Assembly (NCBI GenBank): GCA_964350695.1
Contig: CAYGKM010000008.1
Location: 1-64,000, forward strand
Direction of reading: 5' to 3'
Source of the DNA: TMED27 sp964350695
GTDB lineage: Bacteria > Pseudomonadota > Alphaproteobacteria > Micavibrionales > Micavibrionaceae
DNA: 64,000 nucleotides
Position 1 is the first letter of the stretch; every line of letters begins with the position of its first letter. Below, piece after piece: positions 45,627 through 53,780 of the stretch. The translations under genes and the position numbers were made by a program. Below the pieces are notes generated by a model. That model searched no databases and had not been told where the DNA came from. It saw only the letters and a program-made list of their open reading frames with translations.

Positions 45627-45657
45627 AAGCGTGCCAGACGTACCATCAAGCGCGCTT
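45627..45657 (-). terminator. Probable katG terminator
   Basis: AAGCGTGC (45627-45634) and GCGCGCTT (45650-45657) form an 8-bp imperfect stem. On the minus strand it is followed by seven Ts, about 65 nt past the katG stop. The plus strand also has a T-rich tail, so it may work in both directions. The rest of the 45485-45721 gap is AT-rich with no gene. Confidence 0.65.
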
Positions 45658-45721
45658 CTTTTGTTGAGAGTTTATGTTGCAGATGCTAAGGCATCAGAAA
45701 AACCAAAGACTAAACCTATGC

Positions 45722-47950
45722 TTACTTTGATTTTAAATCAAAACGTCCCAGATCCATCACCTTGCTCCACGCCGCCACGAAATCCGCAACGAATTTTTCA
45801 TGCGCATCATCCGAAGCATAGACTTCCGAAATCGCCCGAAGCTCGGAATTTGATCCAAAAATCAAATCCACCCGCGTTCCGGTCCATTTCACTTGGCCGC
45901 TCGCGCGATCACGCCCCTCAAAAAGCGTATCCTCATCATTCGAGGACGCCCATGTCGTGCCCATATCGATCAAATTCACAAAAAAATCATTGCTGAGCCG
46001 CTCCGGGCGATCGGTAAACACACCGTGTTTGGCGTCCTTATAATTCGCGCCAAGCACCCGCAGACCCCCAACAAGAACCGCCATCTCGGGCGCGCTTAAA
46101 CCCAAAAGCTGCGCTTTATCAACCAGCATTTCTTCCGCAGAGAGCGAGAACTGCGCCTTCTGATAATTGCGAAACCCGTCCGCCTCAGGTTCAAGATACG
46201 CAAAAGACTCCACTTCCGTTTGCTCTTGGGTCGAATCACCGCGCCCGGAATTAAACGGAACAACCGTTTCATGCCCCGCATCGCGAGCCGCTTTCTCTAC
46301 CGCCGCGCAGCCGCCCAACACAATCAAATCGGCAAGAGAAACCTGCCCCGCAAATCCAGCCTGAATCCCTTTAAGAACATCCAAAACCTTCGATAAACGC
46401 TCAGGCTGATTCGCTTCCCAGCTCTTTTGCGGCTCAAGCGCAATCCGCGCACCATTCGCCCCGCCGCGCATATCGCTTCCGCGATACGTAGAGGCCGAGG
46501 CCCAAGCAACGCTCACAAGCTCTGAAACGCTCAAGCCACTGGCCAGAATTTCACTTTTAAGCGTCGCCACATCTGCATCACTCAAAGGCTTGCCTTCAGG
46601 CACAGGATCCTGCCAGATCAACACCTCATCAGGAACCTCCGCACCGATATATCGCGCCCGCGGGCCCATATCACGGTGCGTCAGCTTAAACCACGCCCGC
46701 GCAAAGGCGTCCGCAAACTGATCAGGGTTTTCATGGAAACGTCTGGAAATCTTCTCATAGGCCGGATCCATCCGCATCGCCATATCCGCCGTCGTCATCA
46801 TCAACGGCACTTTCTCACCCGATCCATCAACCTGCGGCGCGTGATCTTCATCTTTCAAATCAATCGCCTTCCATTGATTCGCCCCTGCCGGGCTTTTCGT
46901 CAATTCCCATTCATATCCGAACAGCACATCAAAATACCCATTATCCCATTGAATCGGATTAGCCGTCCACGGTCCTTCAATGCCGCTCGTAATCGTGTCA
47001 ACGCCTTTGCCGCTTTTATGCGTGCTGAGCCATCCTTGGCTTTGCGCCTCAATCGGCGCCGCCTCAGGCTCAGGCCCGACATGCGAAACATCACCCGCAC
47101 CGTGCGATTTACCAAATGTATGACCACCCGCAACCAGCGCAACAGTCTCTTCATCATCCATCGCCATCCGGCCAAATGTCTCGCGAATATCATGCGCAGA
47201 CGCCAAAGGATCAGGATTGCCGTCAGGCCCTTCAGGGTTCACATAGATCAATCCCATCTGAACAGCCGCCAGCGGATTCTCGAGCGCGCGCTCTTTTTCA
47301 CCCACTTCGGTTAAAGTCCGCGGCGGGCGCGCAGTGCCTTCTTTATAACGGCTATTGTCTTTATCACTGGTCGCAAGCCATTCCTTCTCGCTTCCCCAAT
47401 AAACATCTTCTTCCGGATGCCAAACATCCGCACGGCCGCCGGCAAAACCAAACGTCTTGAAACCCATAGATTCCAGCGCTACATTCCCGGCCAGAATCAT
47501 TAAATCCGCCCATGATAATTTACGCCCGTATTTCTTCTTAATCGGCCAAAGCAAAAGCCGCGCTTTATCAAGATTACCGTTATCAGGCCAGCTATTGAGC
47601 GGCGCAAAACGCTGCTGCCCTGTGCCGCCGCCGCCGCGACCATCCGCCGTGCGGTATGTTCCCGCGCTGTGCCACGCCATACGGATCATCAACCCGCCAT
47701 AATGTCCGTAATCCGCAGGCCACCATTCTTGTGAATTCACCATAAGCGCCGCAAGGTCAGCCTTAACCTTAGCCAGATCAAGCGATTTAAACGCCTGCAC
47801 ATAATCAAAATCATCCCCCAATGGATTAGAGACTGGATGGTGCTGCCGCAAAATATTCAGCTTTAATTGATTGGGCCACCAATCACGGTTGGTTTGGCCT
47901 GCGCCTGAGGACGCTTTTGCGGGGGTTCCTGAAAACGGACATCCGGTCAT
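45722..47950 (-). CDS. katG: Catalase-peroxidase KatG
   Basis: A 742-residue heme enzyme removing hydrogen peroxide. It shows the distal-site motif MIRMAWHSAGTYR, the Tyr of the Met-Tyr-Trp crosslink in MGLIYVNPEGP, the proximal heme motif VALVAGGHTFGKSHG, and the C-terminal duplicated inactive domain. The length is normal. The ATG has AAGGAG nine bases upstream. It is divergent from an OxyR gene with a palindromic operator between them, so peroxide induction is expected. Confidence 0.97.
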   Translation of the reverse strand: MTGCPFSGTPAKASSGAGQTNRDWWPNQLKLNILRQHHPVSNPLGDDFDYVQAFKSLDLAKVKADLAALMVNSQEWWPADYGHYGGLMIRMAWHSAGTYRTADGRGGGGTGQQRFAPLNSWPDNGNLDKARLLLWPIKKKYGRKLSWADLMILAGNVALESMGFKTFGFAGGRADVWHPEEDVYWGSEKEWLATSDKDNSRYKEGTARPPRTLTEVGEKERALENPLAAVQMGLIYVNPEGPDGNPDPLASAHDIRETFGRMAMDDEETVALVAGGHTFGKSHGAGDVSHVGPEPEAAPIEAQSQGWLSTHKSGKGVDTITSGIEGPWTANPIQWDNGYFDVLFGYEWELTKSPAGANQWKAIDLKDEDHAPQVDGSGEKVPLMMTTADMAMRMDPAYEKISRRFHENPDQFADAFARAWFKLTHRDMGPRARYIGAEVPDEVLIWQDPVPEGKPLSDADVATLKSEILASGLSVSELVSVAWASASTYRGSDMRGGANGARIALEPQKSWEANQPERLSKVLDVLKGIQAGFAGQVSLADLIVLGGCAAVEKAARDAGHETVVPFNSGRGDSTQEQTEVESFAYLEPEADGFRNYQKAQFSLSAEEMLVDKAQLLGLSAPEMAVLVGGLRVLGANYKDAKHGVFTDRPERLSNDFFVNLIDMGTTWASSNDEDTLFEGRDRASGQVKWTGTRVDLIFGSNSELRAISEVYASDDAHEKFVADFVAAWSKVMDLGRFDLKSK

Positions 47951-48044
47951 ATTATATATCTCCTTAAAACTTCATAAATGGGAATCACGGCATGAGTATT
48001 GGCCCTAAAAACCCAAAAAGCCAATGAGTTATTTTGATTTTTTA

Positions 48045-48061
48045 TATCGAGAAAATCGATA
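48045..48061. promoter_or_regulatory. Candidate OxyR operator between katG and oxyR
   Basis: TATCGA-GAAAA-TCGATA is a perfect 6-bp inverted repeat and contains the LysR-type T-N11-A pattern. It is centred 41 bp before the oxyR start and about 100 bp before katG. A weaker repeat follows to 48091 (ends TTTCGAT). OxyR commonly binds such divergent regions as two adjacent sites. The exact E. coli consensus ATAG-N7-CTAT is only partly met. Confidence 0.5.
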
Positions 48062-48093
48062 GTAATTCGCATTTAATATGATAATTTCGATTT

Positions 48094-48972
48094 ATGAGAC
48101 CCAGCATCAGACAATTATCATACCTCGTCGCGGTCAATGAATGCGGCTCTTTCCTTGCGGCTGCAAATGAATGCGCAGTCACGCAAAGCACCTTGAGCGC
48201 AGGTATAAAAGAGCTTGAAACCATACTCGGCCAACCCCTCGTCAACCGTAACCGCAAGGCCGCGACGCTCACCCCGTTCGGGCGTGAAGTCTTTGAAAAG
48301 GCACAAAAAATCCTCGAAGACACCGACCGCATCGTGTCCCGCTCTCGGCTTCTAAACGAACCCCTAAGCGGCCCCTTAAGGCTCGGCATCATCCCCACAA
48401 TCGCACCTTATATGTTGCCCGATATCCTCCCGCGACTGACTGAGAACTTCCCTCGTCTGGAACTTCAGCTCCACGAGGACATGACAGATAGACTATTAGA
48501 ATCATTGAGAAAAAATGAAATAGACCTCGCCCTCATGGCCTTTCCTTATGACACGCCTGGCATGGTTCAACGCATAGTATTCGAGGAAAAATTCTACGCC
48601 GCCGCCAGCGAAAACGCAGGGCCGGCCGCCGATAAAATCAACATCAAAGACCTGAAACCCGAAGAACTTTTGCTCCTCGAAGACGGACATTGCCTCACCG
48701 ATCACGCGCTCATGGCCTGTGACTTACAAAAAGCAGAGCGCCGCAAAACCTTCTCCGCCACCTCCCTGCCCACGCTTATTCAGATGGTCAAGGCAGGCTT
48801 CGGCATGACACTCCTTCCAGAAATGGCATGCCAAATCAATACCTTACCTGCAGGCATCCGCCTCTTGCCCTTCACCGACAAACACCCCCCCATGCGCCAA
48901 ATCGGCCTATGCTGGCGTGACCGCGACCCACGGACCCGCGACTATGAAATACTTGCAAAATCACTGCTCTAG
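48094..48972 (+). CDS. oxyR: LysR-type peroxide regulator OxyR
   Basis: A 292-residue LysR regulator. The N-terminal winged helix-turn-helix includes SFLAAANECAVTQSTLSAGI. The C-terminal sensor domain has the redox cysteines Cys200 (EDGHCLTDHA) and Cys209 (MACD), matching Cys199/Cys208 of E. coli OxyR. The SATSLPTLIQMVKAGFGMTL segment is also typical. It is expected to activate katG on oxidation. No ribosome site is visible before the ATG. Confidence 0.94.
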   Translation: MRPSIRQLSYLVAVNECGSFLAAANECAVTQSTLSAGIKELETILGQPLVNRNRKAATLTPFGREVFEKAQKILEDTDRIVSRSRLLNEPLSGPLRLGIIPTIAPYMLPDILPRLTENFPRLELQLHEDMTDRLLESLRKNEIDLALMAFPYDTPGMVQRIVFEEKFYAAASENAGPAADKINIKDLKPEELLLLEDGHCLTDHALMACDLQKAERRKTFSATSLPTLIQMVKAGFGMTLLPEMACQINTLPAGIRLLPFTDKHPPMRQIGLCWRDRDPRTRDYEILAKSLL

Positions 48973-48989
48973 GCCTATAAATCCCTCCC

Positions 48990-49889
48990 ATGGAATACAA
49001 AGTTGCAGCCCTATACAAATTCACACCCGTAGAGGACATCGACGCCCTGCGCGCGGAAATCTATGACTTCGCGTCAAATAAAGTGCCTTCAATTTGCGGC
49101 ACACTCCTGATCGCCTCCGAAGGTATCAACGGCACACTCGCCGCATTTCCCGCCGAAATGGACATCATGGCGACATATCTGGATGAGCGTTTGCATGTGA
49201 TGGGCGAAACAAAGGCCTGCGAATTCAAATACTCAAGCGCGACCAAGCAGCCCTTTAACCGCTTCAAAGTCCGCAAGAAAAAAGAGCTCATAACCTTGCG
49301 CAAGCCTGAAGCAAACCCGAATATCCATGTCGGCCAATATGTTGAGCCCAAAGACTGGAACGCGCTGATTAACGACCCTGAAGTCTTGCTGGTCGACACC
49401 CGCAACGATTACGAAACCAAGGTCGGCATCTTTGACGGGGCGGTTGACCCAGACACGAAAGTCTTCACCGAGCTTCCCGAATGGATCGAAAAACACCTCG
49501 ACCCCGCAAAACATAAAAAGGTTGCTATGTATTGCACCGGCGGCATCCGCTGTGAAAAAGCCAGCTCCTATATGCTCGCCCAAGGCTTCGAAAACGTCTA
49601 TCACCTCAAAGGCGGTATCTTGCAATATCTGGAAGAAATCCCCGCCGAAAGTAGCAAATGGAAAGGCGATTGCTTCGTCTTCGACCAACGCGTATCCGTC
49701 GGCCACGGCCTTGTCGAAGGCGATTGGAAAGTCTGCCATGCCTGCCGGGAACCACTTAGTGCCGAGGATACACAGCGCCCGGAATTCGAACACGGTATCT
49801 CTTGCCATCATTGCCGTGACAGCCTGACGCCTGCGCGTGAAAAGGCCCTGCGCGATCGTCAAAAACATTATGCCGAGAGATATTCTTAA
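48990..49889 (+). CDS. trhO: tRNA uridine 5-hydroxylase TrhO (rhodanese family)
   Basis: A 299-residue protein of the YceA/TrhO family, which makes 5-hydroxyuridine at tRNA position 34. An N-terminal acylphosphatase-like domain (about 1-95) precedes a rhodanese domain (about 120-220) with the catalytic Cys in YCTGGIRCEKASSYM (about 180). The Cys-rich C-terminus (CHACREPL, CHHCRDSL) is typical of the family. It follows oxyR by 17 nt on the same strand and may share its transcript. Confidence 0.93.
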   Translation: MEYKVAALYKFTPVEDIDALRAEIYDFASNKVPSICGTLLIASEGINGTLAAFPAEMDIMATYLDERLHVMGETKACEFKYSSATKQPFNRFKVRKKKELITLRKPEANPNIHVGQYVEPKDWNALINDPEVLLVDTRNDYETKVGIFDGAVDPDTKVFTELPEWIEKHLDPAKHKKVAMYCTGGIRCEKASSYMLAQGFENVYHLKGGILQYLEEIPAESSKWKGDCFVFDQRVSVGHGLVEGDWKVCHACREPLSAEDTQRPEFEHGISCHHCRDSLTPAREKALRDRQKHYAERYS

Positions 49890-49895
49890 TAACTG

Positions 49896-49974
49896 GTCAT
49901 TGCGAGGAAGGCCAAAGGCCTGACGTGGCAATCTCAAAAAAATTTATAGATTGCTTCACTTCGTTCGCAATGAC
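49896..49974. repeat. GTCATTGCGAG-type palindromic repeat
   Basis: GTCATTGCGA (49896-49905) is exactly inverted at 49965-49974. Inside are two further hairpins: AGGCC/GGCCT near 49909-49922 and GCAATCT/AGATTGC (about 49928-49954). Together they form a three-stem, cloverleaf-like 79-bp unit between trhO and the GST gene. Very similar GTCATTGCGAG palindromes occur as dispersed intergenic repeats in many bacterial genomes, including Rickettsiales. A non-autonomous mobile origin is likely. Confidence 0.8.
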
Positions 49975-49988
49975 ATTTTATAAAACAA

Positions 49989-50633
49989 ATGACTCACCCA
50001 ATCCTCTACTCCTTCCGCCGCTGCCCCTATGCCATGCGCGCCCGCCTCGCCCTTTATGCAAGCGGCGCGAAAGTCGAGCTTCGTGAAATTGTCCTGCGTG
50101 ATAAACCGCAAGCCATGCTGGAGATTTCGCCCAAAGGTACAATTCCCGTACTGCAGCTTCAGGACGGAAAAGTGATTGATGAAAGCCTCGATATTATGGT
50201 CTGGGCCTTGGGCCGCCAAGACCCCGATGAATGGCTGGGCGCGGATGAAGCCGAAACCCAAAATCTCATCACCCGCAATGACACTCAATTTAAATACGCA
50301 CTGGATCGTTATAAATATCCAAATCGCTACCCTGATGAAGATTGCAGTGATGCGTTTGAAAACGGCGCAGAGATTCTCATAGACCTAAACGCGCGCATCG
50401 AAAAGAGCGGCTGCCTCGTGGATGATTACAACACGCTCGCGGATTACGCGATTTTCCCCTTTATCCGCCAATTCAGAAATACCGATAAAGAGCGTTTCGC
50501 ATCGTTAAAATTGGATGCCCTAAGCGCGTGGCTGAACGCGCACTTAAACAGCGCCCTGTTTCAAAATATCATGGGAAAATACGAACCGTGGCAAAATGGC
50601 GATACGCCTATTCTTCTGGGCTCTGCTCTTTAG
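49989..50633 (+). CDS. Glutathione S-transferase family protein
   Basis: A 214-residue protein with an N-terminal thioredoxin-fold domain (YSFRRCPYAMRARLAL; glutaredoxin-2-like CPYA motif, conserved cis-Pro in GTIPVLQLQDGKVIDESLDI). A helical C-terminal domain follows. The CPYA motif suggests glutathione-dependent thiol chemistry rather than classical conjugation. The last 26 bp overlap the convergent Spy-like gene. Confidence 0.88.
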   Translation: MTHPILYSFRRCPYAMRARLALYASGAKVELREIVLRDKPQAMLEISPKGTIPVLQLQDGKVIDESLDIMVWALGRQDPDEWLGADEAETQNLITRNDTQFKYALDRYKYPNRYPDEDCSDAFENGAEILIDLNARIEKSGCLVDDYNTLADYAIFPFIRQFRNTDKERFASLKLDALSAWLNAHLNSALFQNIMGKYEPWQNGDTPILLGSAL

Positions 50634-51105
50634 AGTCTCTATGCCGCTTAATCATATCCGGCTTGCGATCGCGCTTCACATGACGCTCTTTACCGCCGCC
50701 AATCATCTTGGCCATACGGTCCGCCATTTTGCGGCGCTCATCAGCGGAAAGCTCACCCGCGACCTCTTTCGTGGCTTTGATCTTAAGCGCCATCATCTGC
50801 TCGCTTAAACCTGTGAGATTTTCCACCGCTTCATCAAACGCGGCTTCGTCAAACTCTTCTGCCGATAGGATTTTCACCAAACTTGCGCGCTCTTTACGCG
50901 CTTCATCACCCAAAGGGCGGATATCGCGAAACGCGCTCTGGAAAGTGCGCCCAACAACATTCCGCGTCTGCGGCGCAAGCTCCTGTTTCACTTCCTGCCA
51001 AGGATGGTTCGCCCATTTGCGATACATATGCCCGCCGACAAAACCAATCAAAAGTACATTCACCAAAAGCGAACCCGTCAAAAGAACTTTAAAACGCTTC
51101 TTCAT
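50608..51105 (-). CDS. Spy/CpxP-like periplasmic protein (heavy-metal resistance family)
   Basis: A 165-residue protein with an N-terminal membrane anchor (about 8-28, LLTGSLLVNVLLIGFVGGHM). A helical periplasmic domain follows with VKILSAEEFDEAAFDEAVEN and SADERRKMADRMAKMI, as in periplasmic heavy-metal sensor/Spy relatives. The tail is Lys/Arg/Glu-rich. It is the last gene of the EF-hand/ECF sigma/anti-sigma unit, 3 nt after the anti-sigma gene. A chaperone or sensor role in envelope stress is inferred. Confidence 0.8.
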   Translation of the reverse strand: MKKRFKVLLTGSLLVNVLLIGFVGGHMYRKWANHPWQEVKQELAPQTRNVVGRTFQSAFRDIRPLGDEARKERASLVKILSAEEFDEAAFDEAVENLTGLSEQMMALKIKATKEVAGELSADERRKMADRMAKMIGGGKERHVKRDRKPDMIKRHRDSKEQSPEE

Positions 51106-51108
51106 ATC

Positions 51109-51444
51109 CTAAAGCCACTCCCCCGCGATAAACCCGTCATTAATTTCTAAAAACCCTGAAAGCTCGTTGGTGGTAAGACCCGGCAAAACAACCGAAATAT
51201 CGCCCACCATGCCCGCGCCTAGGCCCAGAACAAGCACAACCGCAAACGCATAGGCCGGCGCAGGAATCGCCACCATATCTTTAAGCTCCGCCCAGAAACG
51301 CCCGATATCAAACCTCGCCTTCGTCGCCGCTACCGCACCTTGGGGCATGCCCGCCGCCTGTGCAATAATCTGGCGTGCAAGATACTCCGGGGCCTCGGGA
51401 GCGTTCCGCATATTCAAAATTTGATCTAATTCTTTAAACATCAT
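51109..51444 (-). CDS. Small membrane protein, probable anti-sigma factor
   Basis: A 111-residue protein with a cytoplasmic N-terminal half (helical, LARQIIAQAAGMPQG), one membrane helix (about 64-84, PAYAFAVVLVLGLGAGMVG) and a short periplasmic tail. There is no sequence motif I recognise. Its topology and its place 17 nt after the ECF sigma gene are those of an anti-sigma factor. It is followed directly by the Spy-like gene. The functional call rests on context. Confidence 0.6.
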   Translation of the reverse strand: MMFKELDQILNMRNAPEAPEYLARQIIAQAAGMPQGAVAATKARFDIGRFWAELKDMVAIPAPAYAFAVVLVLGLGAGMVGDISVVLPGLTTNELSGFLEINDGFIAGEWL

Positions 51445-51461
51445 CTTATCTCTTTCAATCT

Positions 51462-52016
51462 TTAAGCCACTAGGGACTCTTTGAGTGTCGTTTTTGCTCT
51501 CATGAGCAGGGATTCCAGCGCCTTAACGCCAATTCCCAAAATTTCTGCGGCCTCTTTATTACTCAAACCTTCATAAAAGCAAAGGTTTAATGCGATTTTT
51601 TGACGCTCCGGCAGGGCCTGTATCGCCGCTTCCAAGGCTTGTGCTTTTGCGTCCTCATCCATCACCTCGTCCGCGCGCGGCGCATCATCGGCGATCATAT
51701 CCAGCACATCAGGCCCGCTTTGCGGTTTTTTCTTCCGCATATGGTCAATCGCCAAATTGCTGACCACCCGCGTAAACCACGTCGTAAACTTCGCGCCCTT
51801 GGTCGGGTCAAACCCTTGCGGCTTCTGCCAGAGCTTTAAAAACGCTTCCTGCACGACATCTTCCGCTTCTGCGGCATTGCCGAACATCCGAAATGCCGTG
51901 GCAAAAAACCGCTGCGTATGACGCTCCACCAATGTGGCAAAAGCCTGATGATCTGCGTTATTTACGCGAAGCATCAGGCTCTCATCCGAATCGTTATTTG
52001 CGTATGCATCAGCCAT
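51462..52016 (-). CDS. ECF-type RNA polymerase sigma factor
   Basis: A group IV sigma factor of about 184 residues. Region 2 shows FRMFGNAAEAEDVVQEAFLK and FTTWFTRVVSNLAIDHMRKK; region 4 shows ALNLCFYEGLSNKEAAEILG and LESLLMRAKTTL. The frame is open to a TTG at 52052, four bases after the EF-hand stop. The ATG at 52016 (MADAYAN) is preferred, but neither has a strong ribosome site. It probably controls an envelope regulon including its own unit. Confidence 0.92.
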   Translation of the reverse strand: MADAYANNDSDESLMLRVNNADHQAFATLVERHTQRFFATAFRMFGNAAEAEDVVQEAFLKLWQKPQGFDPTKGAKFTTWFTRVVSNLAIDHMRKKKPQSGPDVLDMIADDAPRADEVMDEDAKAQALEAAIQALPERQKIALNLCFYEGLSNKEAAEILGIGVKALESLLMRAKTTLKESLVA

Positions 52017-52055
52017 GACAGGCTTTATGCGCTGTCTGGCTTTTGCTTGCAATAT

Positions 52056-52349
52056 TTATTCCTCAGGCGTTGCCGACTTTTTCGCTTTCATTTCGGCGCG
52101 CTTTTCTTTCCACTTGGCTTTCATAGCTTCAGTTTCTTCTTTGCTCACTTCGCCATTGCCGTCAGTGTCCATTTTGCTAAAGCGCTCTTTCGCATGCTCA
52201 AGGAATTCGGCTTCCGATACAACGCCGTCGCCATTCGTGTCATGCTTTGCAAACATATCGCCTTTATGCTCGCCGCCATGATGATCTGCCAAAGCAGGTG
52301 TGGCAGAAAATGCGAGGGCAAAAGCACCCAATGTGAGTAGTTTTTTCAT
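52056..52349 (-). CDS. Secreted EF-hand calcium-binding protein
   Basis: A 97-residue protein with a signal peptide (cleaved near ALA, 21), a His-rich start (DHHGGEHKGD), and two canonical EF-hand loops, DTNGDGVVSEAE and DTDGNGEVSKEE. A Lys/Glu-rich C-terminal helix follows. The ATG has AAAGGA upstream. It is the first gene of the sigma-factor unit, so it could be a periplasmic Ca2+ (or metal) sensor feeding the ECF system. The His cluster could also bind metal. Confidence 0.9.
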   Translation of the reverse strand: MKKLLTLGAFALAFSATPALADHHGGEHKGDMFAKHDTNGDGVVSEAEFLEHAKERFSKMDTDGNGEVSKEETEAMKAKWKEKRAEMKAKKSATPEE

Positions 52350-52426
52350 GTCGTTATCCTTTTATAAAGTGGTCGTGTTATCTTTTATACGCCCTAGAAC
52401 CTAAAACCCTTCGGGAAAACATAAAA

Positions 52427-53740
52427 ATGTCCAAAAACCCTTCCAAGCGCGCCAAATCCTTAGGTGAATCCACCGATTTCATCATGGAACAAGATCTATG
52501 GATCAAAATTCTGGCAGGGATGATCGCAGGGATTTTTGTCGGCTTCATCCTCTCCCCCGACGGCTTAGGCATATGGCCGCATGATGATGTGCTAAGCTTC
52601 GGTGAATGGCTGGCGCTACCGGGCGTTTTATTCCTCGGCCTAATCTCCATGGTGATTGTCCCTTTAATTGTCTGTTCGATCATTCTGGGGATCGCCGAAA
52701 GCGGCTCACTCGAATTCTTGGGCAAAGTGGGCCTGCGGATTATTCCCTATTTCATCTTTACCACCGCGCTGGCCATCACCATCGGCATTACTCTAACGCA
52801 TCTGATAAATCCCGGCCTCATCATTGACCCGAACATCATTGATTCCATGTTGGTTTCAGGCGCGGAAGCCGGCCAAGTGCCAGGACAAACCTTCGAAAAT
52901 TTAAGCATTCCGCAAAGAATACAAAACCTGATCCCCTCAAACCCCGCGCAAGCCAATGTTGATCGCGACATGCTGCAAATCGTGATCCTCGCCATGATTC
53001 TGGGCGTCGCCCTCATCACCATTCCGCCAAGCACAGGCAAGCCTTTCAAGGATCTGTGTGTCACAGGGCAGGTCATTTCAATGAAAATTATCAGCTGGGC
53101 GATGGTCATCGCCCCTTACGCGGTTTTTGGCCTTATCGCCAGCATCACCATTAAAATCGGCCTGCAATCTTTGCTCAGTGTCGGCCTTTATGCCATCACG
53201 GTTCTTGCGGGCTTGGGCTGCATGCTCGTTATTTATATAATCTTGATTGCTGTGTTCACGAAAACCTCGCCCCTCACCTTCTTAAAAAACATCCGCGAAG
53301 TGCAGCTTTTGGCCTTCTCGACCTCCTCTTCCGCCGCAACAATGCCCTTCAGCATCCAGGCCGCAGAAGAAAAACTCAATATCCGCCATGAGATCAGCCG
53401 CTTTATCATCCCCTTGGGTGCAACCGTGAATATGGACGGCACAGCTCTCTATCAAGGGGTCGCTGCGCTTTTCCTGTGTCAGGTCTTCGGCATTGATCTG
53501 TCCATGACCGAAACCGTGCTGCTCGTCGTCACAACCGTCGGCGCGTCAATCGGCACGCCCGCCACACCGGGCGTTGGCCTCATCGTTCTGGCAACCATCC
53601 TCAACGGCATCGGTGTTCCACCCGAAGGCATCGCCCTCATCATCGGCGTAGACCGCCTGCTCGACATGTGCCGCACAACCGTAAACGTCACAGGCGACCT
53701 CACCGCCGCAAAACTCATGGATAAATGGGTGAAAGCCTAA
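52427..53740 (+). CDS. Dicarboxylate/amino acid:cation symporter (DAACS family)
   Basis: A 437-residue membrane transporter of the GltP/DctA/GltPh family. Signature segments are the Ser-rich hairpin FSTSSSAATMPFS, the Na+-site NMDGTALYQGVAALFLCQ motif and ASIGTPATPGVGLI. The conserved Asp/Arg-type C-terminal region DRLLDMCRTTVNVTGDL suggests glutamate/aspartate or C4-dicarboxylates; the exact substrate is not decided. It is divergent from the EF-hand gene. Confidence 0.92.
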   Translation: MSKNPSKRAKSLGESTDFIMEQDLWIKILAGMIAGIFVGFILSPDGLGIWPHDDVLSFGEWLALPGVLFLGLISMVIVPLIVCSIILGIAESGSLEFLGKVGLRIIPYFIFTTALAITIGITLTHLINPGLIIDPNIIDSMLVSGAEAGQVPGQTFENLSIPQRIQNLIPSNPAQANVDRDMLQIVILAMILGVALITIPPSTGKPFKDLCVTGQVISMKIISWAMVIAPYAVFGLIASITIKIGLQSLLSVGLYAITVLAGLGCMLVIYIILIAVFTKTSPLTFLKNIREVQLLAFSTSSSAATMPFSIQAAEEKLNIRHEISRFIIPLGATVNMDGTALYQGVAALFLCQVFGIDLSMTETVLLVVTTVGASIGTPATPGVGLIVLATILNGIGVPPEGIALIIGVDRLLDMCRTTVNVTGDLTAAKLMDKWVKA

Positions 53741-53745
53741 TTTAA

Positions 53746-53774
53746 TTGACATAATACATATTTTTTAGTATTTT
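53746..53774 (+). promoter_or_regulatory. Promoter of the protease gene, predicting a leaderless mRNA
   Basis: TTGACA (53746-53751), a 17-nt spacer, and TATTTT (53769-53774). The first base of the ATG at 53781 is 7 nt past the -10, just where transcription should begin. No ribosome site lies before the ATG, which fits a leaderless transcript. Confidence 0.6.
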
Positions 53775-53780
53775 ACTGTC

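Noticed and set aside
46676..47314. Plus-strand 212-codon frame opposite katG
   Set aside because: Arg/His-rich shadow frame inside an intact katG.
49233..49937. Minus-strand 234-codon frame opposite trhO
   Set aside because: Antisense to a clearly conserved rhodanese-family gene and its start falls in the palindromic repeat.
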